Both the position numbers and the translations under genes were made by a program. DNA of 64,000 nt from Variovorax paradoxus EPS (lineage in GTDB: Bacteria > Pseudomonadota > Gammaproteobacteria > Burkholderiales > Burkholderiaceae_C). The stretch covers positions 868,001 to 932,000 of the forward strand of contig NC_014931.1 of NCBI RefSeq assembly GCF_000184745.1, given 5' to 3'. Within the stretch, counting starts at the first letter, position 1; each line of letters starts with the position of its first letter. The notes beneath the pieces were generated by a model. It was not told where the DNA came from and made no database searches. It worked only from the letters and a program-made list of their open reading frames with translations. Shown here piece after piece: positions 44,569 through 53,189 of the stretch.

Positions 44569-45129
44569 TCAGCGGTCGGAGAGCGTCGACTCCGGCTGCT
44601 CCAGCACGCTGTAGCCGCGCTTCCAGTGGATGCGCAGCACCTGCAGCGAGCGCCACGCCATCGCTGCGAAGCCGAACACGCACAGTGCGTACACGACGTT
44701 CATCGGCAGGTCGACGAGGGTCATGCGCGTCTGGTTGCCGATCTTCATCATCATCTGCACCGTCATGACCACGGCCGCCACGAAGAAGGCGGTGCGCAGC
44801 ACGTCCACCGCCATCGAGAGCACGCGGCCCATGGCGCGCGGCATGTGGCGGTAGAAGAAGTCCACCTGGATCTGGTTGTTCTTCGCCACGCCCACCGCCG
44901 CGCCGATGAAGACGACGCCGATGAGCAGGTAGCGCGCCACTTCCTCCGTCCAGGCGGCCGAGTCGTTCATCACGTAGCGCGTGACGAACTGGTAGAAGAC
45001 CGTGAGGCCCAGCACCCAGAAGACGGCCAGCGAGATCCAGCCTTCGGCGATGGTGTCCGACAGGTCGACCACCTCGTCTTCCGCGTGGAAGTGGCCTTCG
45101 TCGTCGATGATTTTCTGAGGTTCGCTCAT
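44569..45129 (-). CDS. dctQ: TRAP transporter small permease (DctQ)
   Basis: Small membrane subunit, 186 residues with four hydrophobic segments. VFYQFVTRYVMNDSAAWTEEVARYLLIGVVFIGAAVGVAKNNQIQVDFF (residues about 47-95) is the DctQ core with the typical W-x-EE-hAR pattern. An acidic N-terminal tail precedes the first segment. It lies between the binding protein and the large permease. Confidence 0.93.
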   Translation of the reverse strand: MSEPQKIIDDEGHFHAEDEVVDLSDTIAEGWISLAVFWVLGLTVFYQFVTRYVMNDSAAWTEEVARYLLIGVVFIGAAVGVAKNNQIQVDFFYRHMPRAMGRVLSMAVDVLRTAFFVAAVVMTVQMMMKIGNQTRMTLVDLPMNVVYALCVFGFAAMAWRSLQVLRIHWKRGYSVLEQPESTLSDR

Positions 45130-45144
45130 GGCTGGATCACGCGT

Positions 45145-46155
45145 TCACTTGATCGCCAGGATGCGGTCGTAGTCCTGCTGGCGGTAGCCTTGGTCCGTCG
45201 GCTTGGTGGCCTTGAGCACGGCTTCGCGGAACGCGTTCTTGTCGACCGTGATCACGTTGTTGCCCTTCTTCTTGAACTCCTCGACCAGGCGCACTTCGGA
45301 GGCGATGATTTCGCGGCCGGTCTTCTCGGCGGCTTCCTGCATCACGTCGGTGAAGATCTTCTTCTCGTCCGCCGAGAGCTTGCCCCAGAGCTGCCCCGAG
45401 CAGATGGTGAGCAGCGAATCGACGATGTGGCCGGTCAGCGAAATGTTCTTCTGCACCTCGAAGAACTTCTTGGCCTCGATGGTGGGCAGCGGGTTCTCCT
45501 GCGCATCGACCGTGTTGTTCTGCAGAGCCAGGTACACCTCGGCGAAGGCGATGGGCGTCGGGTTGGCACCCAGCGCCTTCGGGAAGGCGAGGTAGGCCGG
45601 CGCGTCGGGCACGCGGATCTTCAGGCCCTTCATGTCCTCGGGCTTGCTCACCGGGCGCGCGGCGCTCGATGTCACGTGGCGCGCACCGTAGTAGCTGAGC
45701 GCGGTGATGTGGTTGCCGCTCTTGTCGTCGTAGCCCTTGGCGAGCTCGTTGAACACGTCGCTCTTGGCGTACTTCAGCTGGTGCTCGGCATCGCGGAAGA
45801 TGAACGGAAAGTACGAGATCGCCAGCGGCGTGTAGGTGCGCCCCGCGAAGCTCGCGCCCGACAGGATGATGTCGACCGTGCCGAGCGTCAGGCCCTGGTT
45901 GATGTCCGCTTCCTTGCCGAGCGTGGAGGCCGGGAACACCTGGATGTCGTACTTGCCGTTGGTGCGCTTCTTGATCTCCTCCGCCGCCCACACCGAGTAC
46001 TTGTGGAAGGGCTCCGAGGTCTCGTAGACATGGGCCCACTTGAGCTTGGTCTGCGCCGAGGCGATGCCCGGAAGGCCCACCACACCGGCTGCGAGGGCGC
46101 AGGCGGCGAGCGCCTTGAGGGCGGTGCGTTTGCTGGTCTTGCTGTCTCTGATCAT
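45145..46155 (-). CDS. dctP: TRAP transporter solute-binding protein (DctP)
   Basis: Periplasmic binding protein of 336 residues. The N-terminal signal peptide ends near ASAQ (residue about 35). KLKWAHVYETSEPFHKYSVWAAEEI, GLTLGTVDIILSG and a central MKGLKIRVPDAPAYLAFPKALGANPTPIAFAEVY segment carry the conserved Arg that binds the carboxylate in DctP proteins. So the ligand is an acid, likely the aldonate handled by the adjacent dehydratase. The start ATG 46155 has a GGAG site upstream; the longer frame is rejected because it overlaps the regulator gene. Confidence 0.94.
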   Translation of the reverse strand: MIRDSKTSKRTALKALAACALAAGVVGLPGIASAQTKLKWAHVYETSEPFHKYSVWAAEEIKKRTNGKYDIQVFPASTLGKEADINQGLTLGTVDIILSGASFAGRTYTPLAISYFPFIFRDAEHQLKYAKSDVFNELAKGYDDKSGNHITALSYYGARHVTSSAARPVSKPEDMKGLKIRVPDAPAYLAFPKALGANPTPIAFAEVYLALQNNTVDAQENPLPTIEAKKFFEVQKNISLTGHIVDSLLTICSGQLWGKLSADEKKIFTDVMQEAAEKTGREIIASEVRLVEEFKKKGNNVITVDKNAFREAVLKATKPTDQGYRQQDYDRILAIK

Positions 46156-46201
46156 GTGGCTTGTCTCCGTTGTAGTAGTTGGCAGGAATGCTGGCGAGGA
46201 A

Positions 46202-46909
46202 TCAGGAAGGCTTCGCGCGTCGCCAGCTCGCGCTGAATCGCTGGTGCGACTTGTCCATGTGCGCGTGCATCGCGGCGCGCGCCCCTTCGGCGTCGCGGGC
46301 GGCCACCGCATCGCGGATGGCCTCGTGTTCGACGATGGCGGAGCGCCAGGAAGGCACGTTTTCGAAATAGCCGCCCAGCCGCGTGAAGATCGGGCCCTTG
46401 CGCGAGTCCCAGAAGTTCTGCACCGTCTCCACGAGCACCGTGTTGCCGCTGGCATTGACGATCGCCAGGTGGAAGGCGCGGTCGCCCTCCAGCGGCATCA
46501 CGTTGCGGTCGGCCATCTCGCGCATGAGCTCGATGGCGCGCGACATCGCATCGACGTCCTTGCGCTTGCCCGCTGCGGCGGCGATGGCGGCCGTTTCGCC
46601 CTCGATCACGCGGCGCGCGCGTATCAGCTCCAGCGGGCCCCACTCGGTGGGCGCGACCGGTGCCGGGGCCCGGTGCGAGCGGTCGAGCACGTACACGCCG
46701 GAGCCGGTGCGCACCTCGACCCAGCCCTCGACCTCGAGCGCGATCAGCGCCTCGCGCACCGAGGGGCGGCTCACGCCGAGCTGCTTGGCGAGGTCGCGTT
46801 CGGCGGAAAGACGGGCGCCCACGGCGAACTCGCCCTTGGCGATCAGCGCGCGGAGCTGGTCGGCGATCTGGCGATAGAGGCGCTGGGGTTCGACGGTCTG
46901 GAGGGGCAC
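46202..46909 (-). CDS. FadR/GntR-family regulator of the catabolic operon
   Basis: DNA-binding repressor or activator of 235 residues. The N-terminal winged helix (residues about 8-75) contains GARLSAERDLAKQLGVSRPSVREALIAL, and the C-terminal all-helical FCD domain has the metal and ligand residues seen as DRAFHLAIVNASGN and AIVEHEAIRDAVAARDAEGARAAMHAHM (two conserved His). It heads the minus-strand operon and is divergent from the SDR genes. A palindrome between them is its likely operator, and a sugar acid or keto-deoxy acid its likely effector. Confidence 0.92.
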   Translation of the reverse strand: MPLQTVEPQRLYRQIADQLRALIAKGEFAVGARLSAERDLAKQLGVSRPSVREALIALEVEGWVEVRTGSGVYVLDRSHRAPAPVAPTEWGPLELIRARRVIEGETAAIAAAAGKRKDVDAMSRAIELMREMADRNVMPLEGDRAFHLAIVNASGNTVLVETVQNFWDSRKGPIFTRLGGYFENVPSWRSAIVEHEAIRDAVAARDAEGARAAMHAHMDKSHQRFSASWRRAKPS

Positions 46910-46940
46910 GAGAAGCGGATGAACGAACGGGGTTTAAGGG

Positions 46941-46958
46941 TTGTCCTGAATTGGACAA
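46941..46958. promoter_or_regulatory. Palindromic operator between divergent operons
   Basis: TTGTCC-TGAATT-GGACAA has perfect 6-bp arms. A second overlapping inverted pair, CTGAATTGG (46946-46954) and CCAATTCAG (46968-46976), is also present. This matches the size and symmetry of GntR/FadR sites and lies between the regulator gene and the SDR operon. Confidence 0.65.
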
Positions 46959-46979
46959 GTGGTAAGGCCAATTCAGAAT
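46951..46979 (+). promoter_or_regulatory. Candidate promoter of the SDR-FAH operon
   Basis: TTGGAC (46951-46956, 5/6 to TTGACA) and CAGAAT (46974-46979, 4/6) with a 17-bp spacer. The -35 overlaps the palindrome at 46941-46958, so a bound regulator would block RNA polymerase. Confidence 0.5.
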
Positions 46980-47034
46980 ACGATGTGTCGCCCGTGTCAC
47001 CCATCGGGCCAAACCCGAATTGGAGACAGACACC

Positions 47035-47769
47035 ATGCGATTGAAGGGAAAGACCGCGCTCGTCACGGCAGCCGGCCAGGGCATCGGCCATGCCAGCGTG
47101 ATGGCGCTTGCCGCCGAGGGCGCCCAGGTCTGGGCCACCGATGTCAACGAAAAGCTGCTGGAGCGCTATGCCGGTGTCGCGAACGTCACGGCCGTGAAGC
47201 TCGACGTGCTCGACAAGGCCGCCATCGGCGCGCTGTTCGCGAAGCTGCCCGCGCTCGACGTGCTTTTCAACTGCGCGGGCGTGGTGCACAACGGCACCAT
47301 CGAGCAGGCGAGCGACGACGACCTGGCCTTCGCCTTCTCGCTCAACGTGCGCGCGCAGATGTGGACCATCCAGGCCGTGCTGCCCGGCATGCTGAAGGCC
47401 GGCCGCGGCAGCATCATCAACATGGCGAGCGTGTGCTCCAGCATGAAAGGCCTGCCCAACCGTTTTGTCTACGGCACCACCAAGGCCGCGGTGCTCGGCC
47501 TCACCAAGAGCGTGGCCGCCGACTACGTGACCAAGGGCATCCGCTGCAACGCCGTGTGCCCGGGCACGGTCGATACGCCATCGCTCGGCGACCGCATCAA
47601 TGCCAACGCCGATCCCGAGGAAGCCCGCAAGGCCTTCATCGCGCGCCAGCCGATGGGCCGGCTCGCGCAGGCGGAAGAAATCGCGCCCGTGGTCGTGTTT
47701 CTCGCGAGCGACGAATCGATCTTCGCCACCGGCCAGTTCTTCACGGTCGACGGCGGCATCACGATATGA
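47035..47769 (+). CDS. SDR, probable 2-keto-3-deoxy-aldonate dehydrogenase
   Basis: Short-chain dehydrogenase of 244 residues. TAAGQGIGHASVMALA gives the NAD-binding loop, NCAG follows, and YGTTK (about residues 147-151) is the catalytic Tyr-Lys pair. FLASDESIFATGQFFTVDGG is a C-terminal motif seen in DHRS6-like and 2-keto-3-deoxy-L-fuconate dehydrogenases. With an FAH-family hydrolase two genes downstream, oxidation of a 2-keto-3-deoxy acid at C4 is the best guess. ATG 47035 follows GGAG at 47022-47025; the upstream ATG five codons earlier is less well placed. Confidence 0.86.
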   Translation: MRLKGKTALVTAAGQGIGHASVMALAAEGAQVWATDVNEKLLERYAGVANVTAVKLDVLDKAAIGALFAKLPALDVLFNCAGVVHNGTIEQASDDDLAFAFSLNVRAQMWTIQAVLPGMLKAGRGSIINMASVCSSMKGLPNRFVYGTTKAAVLGLTKSVAADYVTKGIRCNAVCPGTVDTPSLGDRINANADPEEARKAFIARQPMGRLAQAEEIAPVVVFLASDESIFATGQFFTVDGGITI

Positions 47770-48512
47770 ACCAGCTCGACTTCACCGGTCGGCACGCGGT
47801 CATCACCGGCGGCGCCACGGGCCTGGGATTCGGCATCGCGCAGCGGCTGGTGGCGTCGGGCGGCAGCGTCACGCTGTGGGACCGCGATGAGGCGGCCGCG
47901 AACCAGGCTGCCGAGGCGCTGGGCGACAAGGCCTTCGCGCTGAAGGTCGACGTGTCGCAGCAGCCTTCGGTCGCCAAGGCCGTGGCCGCGACGCTCGCGC
48001 ATGCGGGGCGCATCGACGCGCTGGTCAACAGCGCCGGCATCACCGGCCCCAACGTCAAGCTGTGGGACTACCCGGTGGACGACTGGCGCCAAGTGATGGA
48101 GGTCAACATCAACGGCGTGTTCCTGTGCTGCCGCGAGGTGGTCGGGCAGATGCGCAAGCAGGGCTATGGCCGCATCGTCAACATCGCCTCGGTCGCCGGC
48201 AAGGAGGGCAACCCCAACGCCAGCGCCTACAGCGCGAGCAAAGCGGCCGTCATCGGTATCACCAAGTCGCTCGGCAAGGAACTGGCCGACACCGGCATCC
48301 GCGTGAACTGCGTGACGCCCGCGGCCGTGAAGACCGCGATCTTCGATCAGATGACGCCCGAGCACATCGCGTTCATGCTGTCGAAAATCCCCATGGGCCG
48401 ATTCGGCACCGTGGAAGAGGTGGCCGCGATGGTCGGCTGGCTCTGCACCGAAGACTGTTCTTTTTCCACCGGTGCGGTTTTCGACCTCTCCGGTGGCCGC
48501 TCCACTTATTGA
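47766..48512 (+). CDS. SDR, probable aldose 1-dehydrogenase
   Basis: Short-chain dehydrogenase of 248 residues starting at an ATG that overlaps the previous stop (ATGA). It shows TGGATGLGFGIAQRL, NSAGITGPN, the Ser of NIASVAG and YSASK with the catalytic Tyr and Lys, and ends in a GAVFDLSGG motif. Similar SDRs serve as L-fucose or L-rhamnose dehydrogenases making the lactone, which would then go to the SMP-30 lactonase encoded at 35929. It could instead be the second keto-acid dehydrogenase. Confidence 0.84.
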   Translation: MNQLDFTGRHAVITGGATGLGFGIAQRLVASGGSVTLWDRDEAAANQAAEALGDKAFALKVDVSQQPSVAKAVAATLAHAGRIDALVNSAGITGPNVKLWDYPVDDWRQVMEVNINGVFLCCREVVGQMRKQGYGRIVNIASVAGKEGNPNASAYSASKAAVIGITKSLGKELADTGIRVNCVTPAAVKTAIFDQMTPEHIAFMLSKIPMGRFGTVEEVAAMVGWLCTEDCSFSTGAVFDLSGGRSTY

Positions 48513-48537
48513 TCATTCAATGCACTGAAAGGAAAGC

Positions 48538-49386
48538 ATGAAACTCGTCCGCTATGGCAACCCCGGCAAGGAGAAGCCCGGCCTCATCGACGCCGACGGC
48601 AAGCTGCGCGACCTGAGCGCCGTCGTCAAGGACATCGGTCCCGACCAGCTCGGCGATGCCGCCATCGCCAAGCTGCGCAAGGTGAAGCTCGACAAGCTGC
48701 CGCTGGTCAAGGGCAAGCCGCGCTTCGGAAGCCCGGTCGCCAATGTCGGCAAGTTCATCGCCATCGGCCTGAACTACGCGGACCACGCGGCCGAATCGGG
48801 CCTGCCGGTGCCCAAGGAGCCCGTGGTCTTCATGAAGGCCACGAGCTGCATCCAGGGTCCGAACGATCCGGTGATGCTGCCCAAGGGCTCGGTCAAGACC
48901 GACTGGGAAGTCGAACTCGGCGTGGTCATCGGCACGCAGGCGCGTTATGTTTCGCAGAAGAGCGCGCTCGACTACGTGGCTGGCTACTGCACCATCAACG
49001 ACGTGAGCGAACGCGAATACCAGATCGAGCGCGGCGGCACCTGGGACAAGGGCAAGGGTTGCGACACCTTCGGCCCGCTCGGCCCGTGGCTGGTGACGCG
49101 CGACGAAATCGAGAACCCGCAAAAGCTCTCGATGTGGCTAGACCTGAACGGCAAGCGCGTGCAGAACGGCAGCACCAAGACCATGATCTTCACGGTCGCC
49201 AAGATCGTGAGCTACGTGAGCCAGTTCATGACGCTGATGCCCGGCGACGTGATCACCACCGGCACGCCGCCCGGCGTCGGCATGGGCATGAAGCCGCCGC
49301 TGTTCCTGAAGAAGGGCGACGTGATCACGCTGGGCATCGAAGGCCTGGGCGAACAACGACAGGAAGTGATTCCCTTCAAGCTCTGA
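48538..49386 (+). CDS. FAH-family hydrolase, 2,4-diketo-3-deoxy-aldonate type
   Basis: Fumarylacetoacetate-hydrolase-fold enzyme of 282 residues. It shows KFIAIGLNYADHAAESGLP, then DWEVELGVVIG with the metal-binding Glu residues, NDVSEREYQIERGGTWDKGKGCDTFGPLGPW, and TGTPPGVGMGMKPP. The REYQ...W-KGK-DT-GP pattern is shared by diketo-deoxy-fuconate and -rhamnonate hydrolases, which cleave the diketo acid to pyruvate and a hydroxy acid (lactate or glycolate). Start by AAGGAAAG before the ATG. Automatic pipelines often label this family ureidoglycolate lyase, which does not fit this context. Confidence 0.87.
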   Translation: MKLVRYGNPGKEKPGLIDADGKLRDLSAVVKDIGPDQLGDAAIAKLRKVKLDKLPLVKGKPRFGSPVANVGKFIAIGLNYADHAAESGLPVPKEPVVFMKATSCIQGPNDPVMLPKGSVKTDWEVELGVVIGTQARYVSQKSALDYVAGYCTINDVSEREYQIERGGTWDKGKGCDTFGPLGPWLVTRDEIENPQKLSMWLDLNGKRVQNGSTKTMIFTVAKIVSYVSQFMTLMPGDVITTGTPPGVGMGMKPPLFLKKGDVITLGIEGLGEQRQEVIPFKL

Positions 49387-49406
49387 TCCCTGCGATCATC
49401 CGGCGG

Positions 49407-50240
49407 ATGAAAGCGCCGCCGGACCATCATCGATCGCAGGTGTTCGGCACGCCCTGGGAGGGCGTGCACGGCACCTCGATCGAGAGTGCCCGCCACTACG
49501 GCCGGCACTGGCATTCCACCTACGGATTGGGCCTGCTGGAGCACGGCGCGCAGCGCTCGGCCAGCGGCCGCGGCAAGGTCGATGCGTATGCCGGCGACCT
49601 GATCGCCACCAACCCCGGTGAAGTGCATGACGGCCAGCCGCTCGGCGGGCCGTCGCGCCGTTGGCGCATGGTGTATTTCGATGTCGACGTGATGGCCGCC
49701 ATGAACGGCGACATGGCTGGCGATGTGGCGTTGACGCATCCCGTCATTCAGGATGCAAGGCTCGGCGACACGCTGCGCCGTCTGTTCATCCGTCTCGACG
49801 ATTGGCGCTCTGCTGCAACCGATGCACGCCGCGCCGAATCACTCGCTTGCGAAGAATCGCTGGCCGAAGTCTGCGGCCTGCTGCGCGACAGCCACTCCAC
49901 CGCCGCACCTTCGCGCGAAGCATCCATCGACGTGCAGCAGGTGCGCGACCGCCTCGCCGATGAACTGCTCGCTCCGCCCACGCTCGCCGAACTCGCGGCG
50001 ATGACGGGCCTCAGCACCTACCAGGTGCTGCGACGTTTCGAGAAGGCGTATGGCGTGCCGCCGCATGCATGGCTCGTGCTGCAGCGCACCGAACGCGCGC
50101 GCCACCTGATTCGCCACGGTGCCGATCTCGCAGAAGCCGCCGCGGCAAGCGGCTTCTCCGACCAGAGCCACATGACGCGCATCTTCACGCGCCAGTTCGG
50201 CTTCACCCCCGGTGCCTGGCAGCGCGGACTTCGGTTTTAA
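49407..50240 (+). CDS. AraC-family transcription regulator
   Basis: Regulator of 277 residues. The N-terminal cupin-like sensor domain (residues about 15-110) includes HWHSTYGLGLLEHG and DLIATNPGEVHDGQ. The C-terminal 100 residues hold the two helix-turn-helix motifs: TLAELAAMTGLSTYQVLRRFEKAYG and DLAEAAAASGFSDQSHMTRIFTRQFG. ATG 49407 was chosen because the frame upstream lies within the hydrolase gene. It follows the hydrolase by 20 bp and may give sugar-specific activation of this locus, besides the FadR-type control. Confidence 0.9.
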   Translation: MKAPPDHHRSQVFGTPWEGVHGTSIESARHYGRHWHSTYGLGLLEHGAQRSASGRGKVDAYAGDLIATNPGEVHDGQPLGGPSRRWRMVYFDVDVMAAMNGDMAGDVALTHPVIQDARLGDTLRRLFIRLDDWRSAATDARRAESLACEESLAEVCGLLRDSHSTAAPSREASIDVQQVRDRLADELLAPPTLAELAAMTGLSTYQVLRRFEKAYGVPPHAWLVLQRTERARHLIRHGADLAEAAAASGFSDQSHMTRIFTRQFGFTPGAWQRGLRF

Positions 50241-50241
50241 A

Positions 50242-50254
50242 TGTCCCATTGACA
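50242..50254. promoter_or_regulatory. Inverted repeat before HutC-type regulator
   Basis: TGTC-CCATT-GACA lies about 30 bases before the regulator start, in a 44-bp AT-richer gap. TTGACA at 50249-50254 could also be a -35 box, though no good -10 is seen. A possible autoregulatory site. Confidence 0.3.
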
Positions 50255-50284
50255 GAACATTGAAACTGCAAAAACATCAAAGGC

Positions 50285-51076
50285 ATGTCGCAAATGCCTT
50301 TGCCGAAGTACCACCAGATCTATCTGGTCCTGCGTGAGCAGCTGCACGAGGGGCGTTTTGCGGAAGGCCTGCCCGGCGAGCTCGCGCTCATGGCGCAGTT
50401 CGGCGTGGCGCGCGTCACGGTGCGCCGCGCGCTCGAACAGCTTTCGTCCGAAGGGCTGATCGCACGCAACCCCGGCCGGCGCACGCGCGCGTTGCAGCCG
50501 CCGGCTGCCGGTGAACAGCCAGGCGCTAAGAAGCTGGAGCGAGCCAACCTGCGCGGCCTGCTCGAGAACCTCGTCACCATGGGCCTGCACACCTCGGTGA
50601 AGGTGATCGAGGTCGCGACCATCACCGCCTCCACCCAGGTGGCCGAGGCGCTGCAACTGCAGCTTGGCGATGCGGTGCAGAAGGCGGTGCGCGTGCGCTC
50701 CACCAAGGAGGGGCCGCTCTCGCACATCACCACCTACGTGCCCGACACCATCGCGCGCCGCTTCGGCCGCCGCGAGCTCTCGAAGAAGCCCATCCTCGTG
50801 CTGCTGGAGGAGTCGGGCGTGAAGGTGGGCCGCGCGCACCAGACCATCTCCGCGCGCCTGGCCGACAACGTGCTTGCGCAGCACCTCGACGTGTCGGTCG
50901 GCTCGGCCCTGCTCGCGGTGCGCCGCCTCATCTACGACGAAGACGAGCGGCCCGTGCAGTGGCTGCACGGCTTCTACCGCCCCGACCGCTACACCTACGA
51001 AATGCAGCTCTCCCGCGTGGGCAGCATCGACGCGAAGGTGTGGGTCAGCAAAGACGTGTCAGCCCAGTTCAACTGA
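50285..51076 (+). CDS. GntR regulator, HutC/UTRA type
   Basis: Regulator of 263 residues. The N-terminal winged helix (residues about 8-75) has PLPKYHQIYLVLREQL, ELALMAQFGVARVTVRRALEQL and LIARNPGRRTRA. The C-terminal part is a UTRA ligand domain with LENLVTMG at its start and a closing FYRPDRYTYEMQLSR motif, typical of HutC-like proteins. It is first in the catabolic operon that follows and probably responds to the imported compound or its product. Confidence 0.92.
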   Translation: MSQMPLPKYHQIYLVLREQLHEGRFAEGLPGELALMAQFGVARVTVRRALEQLSSEGLIARNPGRRTRALQPPAAGEQPGAKKLERANLRGLLENLVTMGLHTSVKVIEVATITASTQVAEALQLQLGDAVQKAVRVRSTKEGPLSHITTYVPDTIARRFGRRELSKKPILVLLEESGVKVGRAHQTISARLADNVLAQHLDVSVGSALLAVRRLIYDEDERPVQWLHGFYRPDRYTYEMQLSRVGSIDAKVWVSKDVSAQFN

Positions 51077-51097
51077 AGAGAAAAAGGAAAGCCCACC

Positions 51098-52303
51098 ATG
51101 CAGAACCGCCGCAGTTTCGTGTCGCAGTCCGCCGCCCTGGCGACTGCCGTTGCCTTCCCGCTCGTGGCCGGCGCGCAGCCCAAGGCCGTCAAGGTCGGCG
51201 TGCTGCATCCGGTCACCGGCGCGCTCGCCTACTCGGGGCAGCAGTGCCGCCTCGGTGCGCTGATGGCCATCGAGGACGTCAATGCCGCGGGCGGCATCAA
51301 GTCGCTCGGTGGCGCGAAGCTCGAAGCGCTGCTCGGCGATGCGCAGTCGCAGCCGCAGGCCGGAGCCGCCGAGGTCGAGAAGATGAACGAAGCCGGTGTC
51401 TCGGCCATCGTGGGCGCGTATGCGTCGGCCATTTGCCTCGCGACCACGCAGGCGGCCGCCAAGTACAACCTGCCGCATGTGGTCGACGTGGGCGTGGCCG
51501 ACCAGATCGTGGAGCGCGGCCTGAAGAACACCTTCCGCTTCGGCCCGGGCTACAAGAAGTCGACCGAAGTGGCCATGGCCAACCTGCTGGTGCTCAACAA
51601 GGCCGCCGGCAACCCGGCCAAGACCGTGATGATCATCCACGAGGAGTCGCTCTTCGGCGCCGGCACCGCGCAGCTGCTCTCGCGCGAACTGCCGGGCTAC
51701 GGCTTCGAGGTGAAGGAAGTGGTGAAGCACGCCAACCCCACGCGCGACTTCAACAACATCGTGCTGCGCATGAAGTCGATCAACCCCGACATCGTGATCC
51801 CGGCCAACTACTACAACGAGTACGCGCTCCTGGTGCGCACCATGCAGCAGCAGAAGGTGGTGCCCAAGGCGATCTTCTCGGTGCTGGGCGGCGCGGCATC
51901 GAGCTACAAGTTCGTGAAGGAATTTCCGAACGCTGCCAACGGCATCATCGATTGCAACCACTGGTTCAACCCCAAGGACAAGCGCGCGCAGGACCTGCGC
52001 AAGCGCGTGGAGGCCAAGGGCCAGTTCTTCAGCTACGAGGTCTTCATGACCTACGCCTCGATGTGGCTCTTGGCCGATGCGCTGGAGCGTGCGAAGTCCT
52101 CGGAACGCGCGGCCATCATCGATGCGCTGGAGAAGAGCACCTTCTCGAACCACTTCATGCCCTACGGCCCGACGAAGTTCGTCAACGGCCAGAACGAGGG
52201 CGCGCAGCCGCTCATGACGCAGGTGGTGAAGAACGACATCAAGGTCATCATCCCGCGCGACTACCGCGAAGTGGACCCGGTGTTCCCGCTGCGCGCGGCC
52301 TGA
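51098..52303 (+). CDS. Liv-type ABC substrate-binding protein
   Basis: Periplasmic binding protein of 401 residues of the branched-chain amino acid/amide family. The N-terminus has a twin-arginine-like signal (NRRSFVSQSAALATA, cleavage near VAGAQ). The mature part begins VKVGVLHPVTGALAYSGQQ and includes AIVGAYASAICLATTQ and NNIVLRMKSINPDIVIPANYYNEY. Members bind amino acids, amides, urea or aromatic acids, so the ligand is open. AAGGAA precedes the ATG. Four more Liv genes follow directly. Confidence 0.92.
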   Translation: MQNRRSFVSQSAALATAVAFPLVAGAQPKAVKVGVLHPVTGALAYSGQQCRLGALMAIEDVNAAGGIKSLGGAKLEALLGDAQSQPQAGAAEVEKMNEAGVSAIVGAYASAICLATTQAAAKYNLPHVVDVGVADQIVERGLKNTFRFGPGYKKSTEVAMANLLVLNKAAGNPAKTVMIIHEESLFGAGTAQLLSRELPGYGFEVKEVVKHANPTRDFNNIVLRMKSINPDIVIPANYYNEYALLVRTMQQQKVVPKAIFSVLGGAASSYKFVKEFPNAANGIIDCNHWFNPKDKRAQDLRKRVEAKGQFFSYEVFMTYASMWLLADALERAKSSERAAIIDALEKSTFSNHFMPYGPTKFVNGQNEGAQPLMTQVVKNDIKVIIPRDYREVDPVFPLRAA

Positions 52304-52316
52304 GGCGGAAGGCGGG

Positions 52317-53189
52317 ATGTTCGATTTCGGCATTCTTTTCCCGTCGGTCCTGAACGGGCTGACGACGGGCGCGGTGTACGCACTGATCGCGCTGGGGCTC
52401 ACGCTGATCTACGGCGTCCTGCACATCATCAACTTCGCACATGGCGCGAGCCTGATGCTGGCGCTGTACGCGGTGTACTTCCTGAAAGAGAAGCTGGGCA
52501 TCGATCCGTACCTCGCGCTCCCCATCGTCGTGCTCGGCATGTTCGCGCTCGGCTATGCGCTGCAGCGCGTGGTCATCAACCGCTCGGGCCACGGCAAGGA
52601 CGAGAACATCCTGCTCGCCACGCTCGGCATCGCGATCGTCATGGAGAACCTTGCGTTGCTGTTCTTCAAGTCCGACACGCGCAACATCGACACGGCCTAT
52701 TCGCTGAGCACCGTCGCCATCGGCCCCGCGATGATCGCGGTGCCCAAGCTCGTGGCCTTCGCGGGCGCGCTCGTGGTCTCGGGCATCCTGTTCTGGATCA
52801 TGGGCCGCACCGACCTCGGCCGTGCCATCCGCGCGGTCGCCAAGGAGAAGGAGGGCGCCAAGCTCATGGGCATCGACGTGGACCATGTCTATGCGATGAG
52901 CTTCGGCATCGGCCTCGCGTGCCTGGGCGCTGCCGCGTGCTTCCTGCTGCCGGCGTACTACGTCAATCCGCAGGTGGGCGGCGGCTTCGTGCTGGTGGCC
53001 TTCACCATCGTCGTGCTCGGCGGCATGGGCAGCTTCGTGGGCGCGCTGATCGGCGGCTTCCTCGTCGGCATCGTCGAATCGCTCGGTGGTCTCTACCTCG
53101 GTGAGTCGCTCGGGCAGATCGGCATCTTCGCGATCTTCATCGGTGTCGTGCTTTTCAGGCCGCAGGGCATGTTCGGGGCCAAGGCATGA
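52317..53189 (+). CDS. Liv-type ABC permease (LivH)
   Basis: Permease of 290 residues with about eight hydrophobic segments. The start (LNGLTTGAVYALIALGLTLIYGVLHIINFAHGA) is the LivH signature, and GKDENILLATLGIAIVMENLALLFF and GKDLxRAIRAVAKEKEGAKLMGID-like text (TDLGRAIRAVAKEKEGAKLMG) mark the loop that meets the ATPase. The stop overlaps the next gene by four bases. Confidence 0.94.
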   Translation: MFDFGILFPSVLNGLTTGAVYALIALGLTLIYGVLHIINFAHGASLMLALYAVYFLKEKLGIDPYLALPIVVLGMFALGYALQRVVINRSGHGKDENILLATLGIAIVMENLALLFFKSDTRNIDTAYSLSTVAIGPAMIAVPKLVAFAGALVVSGILFWIMGRTDLGRAIRAVAKEKEGAKLMGIDVDHVYAMSFGIGLACLGAAACFLLPAYYVNPQVGGGFVLVAFTIVVLGGMGSFVGALIGGFLVGIVESLGGLYLGESLGQIGIFAIFIGVVLFRPQGMFGAKA

